The position numbers were made by a program, and so were the translations under genes. From Actinomadura madurae (GTDB taxonomy: Bacteria; Actinomycetota; Actinomycetes; Streptosporangiales; Streptosporangiaceae), in contig NZ_FOVH01000017.1 of NCBI RefSeq assembly GCF_900115095.1, positions 124,001 to 188,000 of the forward strand: 64,000 nt of DNA, in the 5' to 3' direction. The first letter of the stretch is position 1. Each line of letters opens with the position of its first letter. Below the pieces are notes generated by a model. That model had not been told where the DNA came from and ran no database searches. It saw nothing but the letters and a program-made list of their open reading frames with translations. Of the stretch, positions 15,542-23,573 are shown piece after piece.

Positions 15542-16486
15542 TCACCTCCGGTTCTCGGTCATCGCCAGGTAGGCCGATTCGAGCGCGCTGCCGGCCGGGG
15601 CGAGCCCGCAGACGGGCACCCCGGCCCGGACGAGCTCGGCCAGCAGGCCCGCGGCCTCGTTCTCGGTGAGCGGGCCGACCTCGGCGCCGCCCGGGAGCCC
15701 GGTGGTCTCCAGCCAGGGCAGCCCGTCGAGCGCCCCCGCCAGCGCCGTCTCCAGCCGCCCGGTGTCGAGCGCGCGAATCCGCCACCGGACGCGGGCGGAC
15801 GCGCCGGCGAGCTCCGCCATCGCGTGGTCCCCGACCGTCCGGCCGTGGTCGACGAGGACGACGCGGTCGGCGATCTCCTCCAGCTCGCTGAGGATGTGGC
15901 TGGACACCAGCACCGCCGCCCCGTCCGCGGCCAGGGAGCGCAGCAGGTCGCGCAGCTCGACGCGCGAGCGCGGGTCGAGGCCGGACGCGGGCTCGTCCAG
16001 CAGCAGGACGCGGGGCCGGTGCACGAGCGCCCGCGCCATCCCGAGCCGCTGCTTCTGCCCGCGCGACAGGGCGTGGACGGGCTGCCCGAGGTGGTCCTCC
16101 AGGTGGACGAGGCTGAGCAGCGCCCTGATCCGGCGCGGGCGCTCCTGCTTCGGCAGCCCGTAGGCCTCGGCGAAGAACGCGAGGTACTCGTCCACCGTGA
16201 GCTGGTCGTACACGCCGAACGTGTCCGGCATCCAGCCGAGCGCGTCGCGGGCCTCGGCGGGGCGGGCGAGCGCGTCGTGCCCGGCGATCCGCACCGTGCC
16301 CGCGTCGGGCGCGAGCAGGGTCGCGAGGATCAGCAGCAGCGTCGTCTTGCCCGCGCCGTTGGCCCCGACGAGCGCCGTGACCTGGCCGTACGGGACGGCG
16401 ATGTCCAGCCCGCGCAGCGCCTCGACCGGGCCGAAGCGGCGCGCGACTCCGCGCGCCTCGATCCCCAGGCCGCCGTCTACTCCCAC
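15542..16486 (-). CDS. ABC-2 exporter ATP-binding protein
   Basis: 314 residues with Walker A GANGAGKTT, signature LSRGQKQRLGM, Walker B VLLLDEPASGLDP and switch His in VSSHIL. A C-terminal DUF4162-like tail (WRIRALDTGRL onward) is typical of drug or lantibiotic-type exporters. GTG start with GGAGG upstream. The pair is divergent in orientation from the XRE/DUF397 genes, which point towards it. Confidence 0.92.
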   Translation of the reverse strand: MGVDGGLGIEARGVARRFGPVEALRGLDIAVPYGQVTALVGANGAGKTTLLLILATLLAPDAGTVRIAGHDALARPAEARDALGWMPDTFGVYDQLTVDEYLAFFAEAYGLPKQERPRRIRALLSLVHLEDHLGQPVHALSRGQKQRLGMARALVHRPRVLLLDEPASGLDPRSRVELRDLLRSLAADGAAVLVSSHILSELEEIADRVVLVDHGRTVGDHAMAELAGASARVRWRIRALDTGRLETALAGALDGLPWLETTGLPGGAEVGPLTENEAAGLLAELVRAGVPVCGLAPAGSALESAYLAMTENRR

Positions 16487-16518
16487 CCGTCACCTCCGGA
16501 CGCCGCGCCGGCCCGTCG

Positions 16519-16539
16519 GGGGATGCGCAGATCATCCCC
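16519..16539. promoter_or_regulatory. Inverted repeat between glmS and the ABC operon
   Basis: GGGGATG-CGCAGAT-CATCCCC, perfect 7-bp arms. It lies 33 bp before the ATPase start and 72 bp after the glmS stop, so it may be an operator for the exporter or a weak glmS terminator. Confidence 0.4.
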
Positions 16540-16610
16540 GCGGGGAGCAGACCGGTCCCGATGCCCGGTGAGACGCGGCGCGGCGCCCGCGGGTTCCGGG
16601 AAACGCCCGG

Positions 16611-18455
16611 CTACTCGACGGTGACGGACTTGGCGAGGTTGCGCGGCTGGTCGACGTCATGCCCCTTCGCGGTGGCCAGCTCGCACGCGAACACCTGGAG
16701 CGGGACGGTCGTGACCAGCGGCTGCAGCAGCGTCGGGACGGCCGGGACGGCGATCAGCGTGTCGGCGTACGGCTCGACCGACGCGTCGCCCTCCTCGGCG
16801 ATCACGATGGTCCGGGCGCCGCGGGCCCGGATCTCCTGGATGTTGGACACGATCTTGTCGTGCAGGACGTCCCGCGCCCGGGGCGGCACGACGACCACGA
16901 CGGGCAGGTCCTTCTCGATGAGCGCGATCGGGCCGTGCTTCAGCTCCCCGGCGGCGAAGCCCTCGGCGTGCATGTACGCCAGCTCCTTGAGCTTCAGCGC
17001 GCCCTCCAGGGCGACCGGGAAGCCGACGTGGCGGCCGAGGAACAGCACGCACCGCTCACCGGCCAGCGACCGGGCCAGCTCGCGCACCGGCTCCATGGTC
17101 TCCAGGACCTTCTCCACCTTCTCCGGCATCCGCTCCAGGAGCTGGATCATCGCGAACACCTCGTCCCCCCACTTGGTGCCGCGCACCTGCGCGAGGTAGA
17201 GCGCGATGAGGTAGACGGCGACGAGCTGGGTGAGGAACGCCTTGGTGGACGCGACCGCGATCTCCGGGCCGGCGTGCGTGTAGAGGACGCCGTCGCACTC
17301 GCGCGGCAGCGTGGAGCCGTTGACGTTGCAGATGCCGAGCAGCTTGGCCTTCTGCTCGCGGGCGTGCCGGACGGCCATCAGCGCGTCCATCGTCTCGCCC
17401 GACTGGGAGATCGCGATGACCAGCGTCGCCGGGGACAGGATCGGGTCGCGGTAGCGGAACTCGCTGGCCAGCTCCACCTCGCAGGGCAGCCCGGCCCAGT
17501 GCTCGATCGCGTACTTGGCGATCAGCCCCGCGTGGTAGGACGTCCCGCAGGCCACGATGATGATCTTGTCGACCTCGCGCAGCTCCCGGTCGGGGATGCG
17601 CATCTCGTCCAGGCGCAGGCGCCCGTCGGTGCCGATCCGGCCGAGCAGCGTGTCGGCGACGGCGCGCGGCTGCTCGGCGATCTCCTTGAGCATGAAGTAG
17701 TCGAAGCCGCCCTTCTCCGCGGCCGACACGTCCCAGTCGACGTGGTACTCCTTCACCTCGGCGGGGCGCCCCTCGAAGTCGGTGACGCTCACCCCGCCGG
17801 CGCGCAGCTCGACGACCTGGTCCTGGCCGAGCTCGATCGCGTTCCGGGTGTGCGCGATGAACGCGGCGACGTCGCTGGCGAGGAAGTTCTCCCCGTCCCC
17901 GACCCCGACGACGAGCGGCGAGTTGCGGCGCGCCCCGACGACCAGGTCGGGATCGCCGGTGTGCACGGCGACGAGTGTGAACGCGCCGTCCAGCCGGCGG
18001 CAGACGCGGCGCATCGCCGCGGCGAGGTCGCCGCCCGCCTTCAGCTCGTCCTCCAGCAGGTGCGCGACGGCCTCGGTGTCGGTGTCGGACACCAGGCCGT
18101 GCCCGCCCTCCTCCAGCTCGGCGCGCAGCTCGGCGAAGTTCTCGATGATGCCGTTGTGGATGACCGCGACGGAGCCGGTGCAGTCGACGTGCGGGTGCGC
18201 GTTGCGGTCGTTCGGCGGGCCGTGCGTCGCCCACCGGGTGTGCCCCATGCCGAGCGTGCCCGCGGGCGGCGGCGCCTCTTCGAGGGCGCCGCGCAGGTTC
18301 ACGAGCTTGCCCGCGCGCTTGGCCGTCGCCAGCTTCCCGTCGGCCAGCACGGCCACTCCGGCCGAGTCGTAGCCGCGGTACTCCAGCCGCGCCAGCCCCT
18401 CGACGACGACGTCGAGCGCCGACCGGCCGCCTACGTACCCCACGATTCCGCACAT
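16611..18455 (-). CDS. glmS: Glutamine-fructose-6-phosphate aminotransferase (isomerizing)
   Basis: Makes glucosamine-6-phosphate, the first step to UDP-GlcNAc. 614 residues. The N-terminal Ntn glutaminase domain starts MCGIVGYVG with nucleophile Cys2 and includes GMGHTRWATHG and VIHNGI. Two SIS domains follow (VACGTSYHAG, ISQSGETMD; GRHVGFPVALEGALKLKE, ELKHGP). The C-terminal DQPRNLAKSVTVE is canonical. No ribozyme-like leader is recognisable upstream. It is divergent from coaA across 123 bp. Confidence 0.97.
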   Translation of the reverse strand: MCGIVGYVGGRSALDVVVEGLARLEYRGYDSAGVAVLADGKLATAKRAGKLVNLRGALEEAPPPAGTLGMGHTRWATHGPPNDRNAHPHVDCTGSVAVIHNGIIENFAELRAELEEGGHGLVSDTDTEAVAHLLEDELKAGGDLAAAMRRVCRRLDGAFTLVAVHTGDPDLVVGARRNSPLVVGVGDGENFLASDVAAFIAHTRNAIELGQDQVVELRAGGVSVTDFEGRPAEVKEYHVDWDVSAAEKGGFDYFMLKEIAEQPRAVADTLLGRIGTDGRLRLDEMRIPDRELREVDKIIIVACGTSYHAGLIAKYAIEHWAGLPCEVELASEFRYRDPILSPATLVIAISQSGETMDALMAVRHAREQKAKLLGICNVNGSTLPRECDGVLYTHAGPEIAVASTKAFLTQLVAVYLIALYLAQVRGTKWGDEVFAMIQLLERMPEKVEKVLETMEPVRELARSLAGERCVLFLGRHVGFPVALEGALKLKELAYMHAEGFAAGELKHGPIALIEKDLPVVVVVPPRARDVLHDKIVSNIQEIRARGARTIVIAEEGDASVEPYADTLIAVPAVPTLLQPLVTTVPLQVFACELATAKGHDVDQPRNLAKSVTVE

Positions 18456-18578
18456 GGCGGCAACTCTATTCGGTGTCCCGCCCGGGACCTACCTGCAAGG
18501 GGCGTAGACGCCTGGCACTAACGTGTACGCCCGGTGAAAACCCGGTGACGGGCTGACCTGCCCGGTTACTGTTCAGGC

Positions 18579-19520
18579 ATGACGAGCGGATGGGACACCG
18601 TGCCGAGCCCCTACGTGGAACTCTCCCGGGACGACTGGCGCGGCCTGCGGGAGAACACGCCCCTGCCGCTCACGCCCGGCGAGCTGGACGCCCTGCGCGG
18701 CCTGCGCGACCCGATCGACATCACCGAGGTCGAGGAGGTGTACCTGCCGCTGTCCCGGCTGCTCAACCTGTTCTTCCAGTCGGACGGGCGGCTCCGCGAC
18801 ACCGTCAGCGGCTTCCTCGGCGGCGAGGTGCGGCCCACCCCGTTCATCATCGGCGTGGCGGGCAGCGTCGCGGTCGGCAAGTCCACGACGTCCCGCCTGC
18901 TGCGGACGCTCCTCGCGCGCTGGCCGGACCATCCGAGCGTGGAGCTGGTCACCACCGACAGCTTCCTGTACCCGAACGCCGTGCTGTCCGAGCGCGGGAT
19001 CATGGACCGCAAGGGCTTCCCCGAGTCCTACGACCGGCGCGCCCTCGTCCGGTTCGTGTCCGAGGTCAAGGCGGGCGCGGAGGAGGCGTCGATCCCGGTG
19101 TACTCGCACCTGGAGTACGACATCGTCCCGGACGCGAAGCAGACCGTCCGGCGGCCCGACATCCTCATCGTCGAGGGCCTGAACGTGCTGCAGGCGCCGC
19201 CGGCCGGCGCCCTCGGCGTGTCGGACTTCTTCGACTTCTCCATCTATGTGGACGCGCGGGTCGAGGACATCCGCCAGTGGTACATCGACCGGCTCTTCGC
19301 GCTGCGCCGCACCGCGTTCACCGACCCGCGCTCCTACTTCCACAAGTACGCGCACGAACTGGACGAGGACGAGACGGCCGCGTTCGCGCAGCGCGTGTGG
19401 CGGGACGTCAACGAGATCAACCTCGTCTCCAACATCCTGCCGACACGCGCCCGCGCGACCCTCGTCCTGCACAAGGACCGCGACCACGCCGTCCAGCGCG
19501 TCCGGCTCCGTAGAATTTGA
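18579..19520 (+). CDS. coaA: Pantothenate kinase, type I
   Basis: First step of CoA synthesis. The 313-residue protein has P-loop GVAGSVAVGKST (about 92-103), TDSFLYPN, GFPESYD, YSHLEYD and IVEGLNVLQ, all typical of the bacterial CoaA family. The C-terminal RVRLRRI is at the family's usual end, and the next bases already belong to interspersed repeat copy C. Divergent from glmS. Confidence 0.96.
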   Translation: MTSGWDTVPSPYVELSRDDWRGLRENTPLPLTPGELDALRGLRDPIDITEVEEVYLPLSRLLNLFFQSDGRLRDTVSGFLGGEVRPTPFIIGVAGSVAVGKSTTSRLLRTLLARWPDHPSVELVTTDSFLYPNAVLSERGIMDRKGFPESYDRRALVRFVSEVKAGAEEASIPVYSHLEYDIVPDAKQTVRRPDILIVEGLNVLQAPPAGALGVSDFFDFSIYVDARVEDIRQWYIDRLFALRRTAFTDPRSYFHKYAHELDEDETAAFAQRVWRDVNEINLVSNILPTRARATLVLHKDRDHAVQRVRLRRI

Positions 19521-19521
19521 T

Positions 19522-19682
19522 CTCTCTCCTCCTTCGGGCCTGGCGGCCTTCCATCGTCGAGAGATCCGGCGATCGCTGGCATCGCTCCGGCTCGCCTTGC
19601 GGCTCGCTGCGCGATCAGTTTCTCGCAAGCTCGAAACTGCCTTCGGACGCGATCGCACGCCGGAGGTCCTCGCGTGGCCGCC
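19522..19682. repeat. Interspersed repeat, copy C (inverted)
   Basis: Matches the reverse complement of copy B over about 160 bp with scattered differences. The stem at 19616-19622 and 19633-19639 carries a compensatory change relative to copy B while its 10-base loop is unchanged. It fills nearly all of the 168-bp gap between the convergent coaA and PhoX-like genes. Short open frames here are repeat artefacts. Confidence 0.85.
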
Positions 19683-19688
19683 GCCCGG

Positions 19689-21059
19689 CTAGCGGCTCCA
19701 GGGGCCGGTGACGGCGAAGGTGGTGCCCGGGTCGTAGACGTTGACGTACATCGTCCGGTTGTCGGGGCTGAAGGTGACGCCGGCGAACTCGCCCCACTCG
19801 GGCTCGCTCTCGGTGCCGGTGTTCTGCCGGTTCCGGGCCACCGGGTAGACCGTGCGCCGGCGCGACACGCCGTAGACGTGCTGGGCGCCGCCGCCGTCCT
19901 CGCAGACCATCAGGCCGCCCTGCGGCGCCAGGCAGATGTTGTCGGGCGACTCGCCGGGCTTCTGCACGTCGGAGTCCGGGCCGAACACGATCACCAGGGT
20001 GAGGCGGCGGTGCCGCGGCTCGTACGACCACACCTGCCCGAAGTGGTCGGCGCGCGACCCCTCGGCCGTCTTCGCGAAGCTCGACACGAAGTAGACGCGG
20101 TCGCCGCCCCAGTAGCAGCCCTCCAGTTTCTGCGCGTGCGTGACGCCGCCCGGCCCGAAGTCCTGGAACCGGATCGCCGTCTCCTTCGCCAGCGGGTCGG
20201 GGACCTTCTTCCACTCGACGTTCCGGAACACCGTGCCGGGTTCCCGCACGGCCGACAGGTCGGGGACGTCGGGGACGCACAGCGCCTCCAGCCGGCCGCC
20301 GGCGCGCAGGCTGCCGAACCCGCCGCGCGGCTTCTTCGGCAGGAACCGGTAGAACAGCCCGAACGGCTTCTCGAACGCGTCCTCGGTCTCGTAGACCGTG
20401 CCGTCGCGCGGGTCGACGGCGATCGCCTCGTGCTGGAACCGTCCCATCGCGGTCAGCGGCTCGGGGACGGTCCGCTCCTGCCGATAGGGGTCGACCTCGA
20501 AGATGAACCCGTGGTCCTTGGTGTAGTCGCCGGTCCCGGCCTTGTCCTCGGTCTCCTCGCAGGTCAGCCAGGTGTGCCACGGGGTGGGGCCGCCCGCGCA
20601 GTTGACGGCCGTCCCGGCGATCGCGACGCGCTCGGTGTGCACGCGCCCGGCGCGGTCGACCTCCAGCGCGGTGCAGCCGCCGAGGCCGGCCGGGTCGTAG
20701 GTGACGCCCTTGACCGGCGGCACGCGGTTCTCGGCGTCGGGACGGTTCTCGTGGTTGCGGACGAGCCACGTGCGGCCCCCGCGTCCGGGGAAGGCGGCCA
20801 TGCCGTCGCAGTGACTCGGCACGGGCCCCTCTCCCGAGCGCAGCGGCTCACCCTCCCGGGACAGGACGGTGTAGCGGAACCCGCGCGGCAGGTCGAGCAG
20901 GCCCTTCGGATCGGGCACGAGCGGCCCGTACCCGTCATGGCCGCCGGTCGGCGCCGCGGACGCGGCCCCGGCGAACAACTGCTCGACGGCGCCGGTGAAG
21001 GCGATCCCCGCCCCGACGGCACCGGTCCCCGCCAGGAGCTGGCGGCGCGAGACTGACAT
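19689..21059 (-). CDS. Tat-exported PhoX-like protein (DUF839)
   Basis: 456 residues. MSVSRRQLLAGTGAVGAG is a Tat signal followed by a hydrophobic stretch and an AXA-type cleavage region near ASAAP. The mature part has features of the PhoX/DUF839 beta-propeller family: LVRNHENRP, WLTCEETE, FQHEAIAVDP, DNICLAPQGGLMVCEDG, and EFAGVTFSPDNRTMYVN. PhoX proteins are calcium/iron alkaline phosphatases acting outside the membrane, but DUF839 members vary, so phosphatase activity is likely but unproven. AGGGAG is 7 bases before the ATG. Confidence 0.88.
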   Translation of the reverse strand: MSVSRRQLLAGTGAVGAGIAFTGAVEQLFAGAASAAPTGGHDGYGPLVPDPKGLLDLPRGFRYTVLSREGEPLRSGEGPVPSHCDGMAAFPGRGGRTWLVRNHENRPDAENRVPPVKGVTYDPAGLGGCTALEVDRAGRVHTERVAIAGTAVNCAGGPTPWHTWLTCEETEDKAGTGDYTKDHGFIFEVDPYRQERTVPEPLTAMGRFQHEAIAVDPRDGTVYETEDAFEKPFGLFYRFLPKKPRGGFGSLRAGGRLEALCVPDVPDLSAVREPGTVFRNVEWKKVPDPLAKETAIRFQDFGPGGVTHAQKLEGCYWGGDRVYFVSSFAKTAEGSRADHFGQVWSYEPRHRRLTLVIVFGPDSDVQKPGESPDNICLAPQGGLMVCEDGGGAQHVYGVSRRRTVYPVARNRQNTGTESEPEWGEFAGVTFSPDNRTMYVNVYDPGTTFAVTGPWSR

Positions 21060-21264
21060 GGGCACACTCCCTGGTTCTGGAACGATCAAAGACCTCCCAG
21101 GCCGTTGTAACACGGGTCTCACCGCACCGGTATGGCACACATGCACAGTGCCGTGCAGGTGGTCGTCAAGAACCGGTGTCGCCGGCATGGCCGGCGGCCG
21201 GAACTCCGGGGTCCGCGCCGGCGTCGGACGATCAAGAAGCGACCCCTGCCCTGAAACCGGAGCG

Positions 21265-23484
21265 ATGACAGAGAACCCCCGCATCGAAGACGCCCCCGAA
21301 AGCGCGCTGCCCCGCCTGCTCGTCGAGCCGCCCTGGACCGGCCCGAGGCGGGCGGACGCGGAGCCGGTCGTCCTGAAGGGGCTGAAGCGCCCGAAGACGC
21401 CCGCCGAGGAGTCGTGGCCGCCCGGCCTGCGCGAGGAGTGGCTGAAGACTCCGGACGGCTTCGCGAAAGCGTACGAACCGCTTCCCGAGGACACCGACTG
21501 GGACGCGGTGGCCGAGCACTACCGCAGCGGCGCCGCCCTGGGCGAGCCGCGGGGCGGGGAGCGCAGCCGCAGGTACCACCGGCTGGTGATGCAGGGACCC
21601 GGCGACCTCGCGGACGAGCTCCTCGCCGACGAGCGCTACCACGACGACTGGGCCGGCTGGGTGTACCGGATCCCGCTCAAGCACTTCGCCGCCCGGCGCG
21701 GCATCGCCGCCCACAGGCTGATCCTGCACGCGGCCAAGGAGCACATCAGATGCGCGGAGGCCCTCGTCCCGTTCCTGGACGACGCCACGGCGGCGCTGAT
21801 GGTCAACGCGCTCGGCCGCGTCGACGAGGCCGCGCGGCTCTGGTTCGGCTGGCACGGCCCGGCCGCGGCCCCGTTCGTCATCCCGGACGCGCTGCGCAAG
21901 CCGGGCCCCAAGCGGACGAAGGCCGAGCAGGGGCTCATGCTCATCGGCCGCGAGCACGGCGGGGACTGCCTCGTCGAGGCGGCGCGGCGGTACGGGGACG
22001 AGGCCGTCGCGGCGATGGGCGCGCTGCGCACCGATCCCCTCGACCAGTACCCCGACGAGCTGCCGGAATGGGACGAGGAGGTCGTCCGCGACAAGCTCCC
22101 GCAGATCCTGCTGCGCGGCCGTGAGCGGGCACTGCCGGTGCGGGCCGCCCGGAACTTCGTGACCATGCTGCTGATCTCCACGCCCAAGGACCCCTATCCG
22201 GGGTGCGAGCAGGTCATCGACCTGTGCGATCCCGGCTCTCTCGCCGACTTCGCCTGGGCCCTGTGCGTGAACGACCGCTCCAGCGGGCTGTGGGCCGCGC
22301 CGGGCGTGCAGTACGCCCTGCGGCGGCTCGGCGACGCCGGCACCGCCGCGCGCCTGGCCGCCCGGATGGCGCGCTGGGACAACTACTACACCTGGACGTT
22401 CAAGGGTCTGACGGCGCTGGACGTCCTCATGGCGATCTACACGCCCGGAGACGCCACGCTGCGCCATCTGGACCGGCTCGCCCGCCGGGCCGCCGACGCC
22501 AAGCACATGCGTCCCCAGGCGCAGGGCCGGCTCAACGCCGTCGCCAGGGAGCGCGGGCTCACCTCCGAGCAGCTCGCGGACCGGCTCGTCCCCGACCTCG
22601 ACCTGGACGCCGACGGAAGGATGACCCTCGACTACGGCGGGCGCCGGTTCGTGGTCGGGTTCGACGAGCAGCTCAAGCCGTTCGTGACCGACGAGGACGG
22701 CAAGCCCCGCAAGTCGCTGCCCAAGCCCGGCGTCAAGGACGACGAGACCCTCGCGCCGGCCGCCTACAAGCGCTTCGCCGACCTCAAGAAGGAGGCCCGG
22801 ACGGTCGCCGCCGACCAGATCAAGCGCCTGGAGCGCGCGATGGTGACCGGGCGGTCCTGGACGCCGGAGGAGTTCCGCGCCCTCTTCGTCGAGCAGCCGC
22901 TGATGGGCCACATCGCCCGGCGCCTCGTGTGGGCCGCCGGGGACGCGGTGTTCCGCGTGGCCGAGGACGGCACGCTCGCCGACGTCCACGACGACGAGTT
23001 CACCCTGCCGCCGGACACCGCCGTCACCCTCCCGCACCCGGTCCTGCTCGACGAGAAGACCGTCGCGGCCTGGGCCTCGGTCTTCGCCGACTACGAGGTC
23101 CTCCAGCCGTTCGAGCAGCTCGGGCGTCCCGTGCACGTGCTCGCGGACGACGAACGCGACGGCACCCGCCTGGCGCGCTTCGAGGGGCGCACCGCCCACT
23201 TCGGCAGGTTCCTCGGCATGACGTCCCGCGGCTGGGAGCTCGGTGACAAGGAGACCGGCGGGTTCCGCCGCCAGGTGAACCTGATGACACCGGACGGCCG
23301 GCACGTGATGGTGGCCGTCGAGCCCGGCATCCGCGTCCTGTCCCCGGAGGAGTACGCCGAGCAGACCATCGAGCGCGTCATGCTGATGACGGGCCGCTAC
23401 TCCGGCACGGGGCACCCGTTCGGCGCGCTCGACCCGGTGACCGCGTCCGAGATCATCGCCGAGCTGACCCGCGTCACCGGCTGA
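21265..23484 (+). CDS. Large DUF4132 protein of unknown function
   Basis: 739 residues without signal or membrane segments. The C-terminal third (about 590-730: ARRLVWAAGD, VTLPHPVLL, FADYEVLQPFEQLGRP, RGWELGDKETGGFRRQV, and VMLMTGRY at the end) matches the DUF4132 pattern often linked to WGR/MolR-type proteins. The N-terminal part is alpha-helical and HEAT-like in look. ATG at 21265 has GGAG close upstream. It stands alone, divergent from the PhoX-like gene across 205 bp and followed by a 30-bp palindrome. Function is not known for the family. Confidence 0.85.
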   Translation: MTENPRIEDAPESALPRLLVEPPWTGPRRADAEPVVLKGLKRPKTPAEESWPPGLREEWLKTPDGFAKAYEPLPEDTDWDAVAEHYRSGAALGEPRGGERSRRYHRLVMQGPGDLADELLADERYHDDWAGWVYRIPLKHFAARRGIAAHRLILHAAKEHIRCAEALVPFLDDATAALMVNALGRVDEAARLWFGWHGPAAAPFVIPDALRKPGPKRTKAEQGLMLIGREHGGDCLVEAARRYGDEAVAAMGALRTDPLDQYPDELPEWDEEVVRDKLPQILLRGRERALPVRAARNFVTMLLISTPKDPYPGCEQVIDLCDPGSLADFAWALCVNDRSSGLWAAPGVQYALRRLGDAGTAARLAARMARWDNYYTWTFKGLTALDVLMAIYTPGDATLRHLDRLARRAADAKHMRPQAQGRLNAVARERGLTSEQLADRLVPDLDLDADGRMTLDYGGRRFVVGFDEQLKPFVTDEDGKPRKSLPKPGVKDDETLAPAAYKRFADLKKEARTVAADQIKRLERAMVTGRSWTPEEFRALFVEQPLMGHIARRLVWAAGDAVFRVAEDGTLADVHDDEFTLPPDTAVTLPHPVLLDEKTVAAWASVFADYEVLQPFEQLGRPVHVLADDERDGTRLARFEGRTAHFGRFLGMTSRGWELGDKETGGFRRQVNLMTPDGRHVMVAVEPGIRVLSPEEYAEQTIERVMLMTGRYSGTGHPFGALDPVTASEIIAELTRVTG

Positions 23485-23490
23485 GGCGGG

Positions 23491-23520
23491 CCTGCCGTCC
23501 ACCGATCGGTGGACGGCAGG
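23491..23520. terminator. Perfect 30-bp palindrome
   Basis: Every base pairs around the centre at 23505/23506. It starts 6 bp after the DUF4132 stop, which suits a terminator, but it also lies 53 bp before the MMPL start, which suits an operator for a TetR-like repressor. Both roles are possible. Confidence 0.55.
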
Positions 23521-23573
23521 TTCAACCGGTCGAGGCTCATGCGGGACGGGTGCTCGCGGCGAGCATTTTCCGC

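Noticed and set aside
18456..18578. glmS ribozyme or other riboswitch upstream of glmS
   Set aside because: The space is too short, shared with coaA, and shows none of the expected structure.
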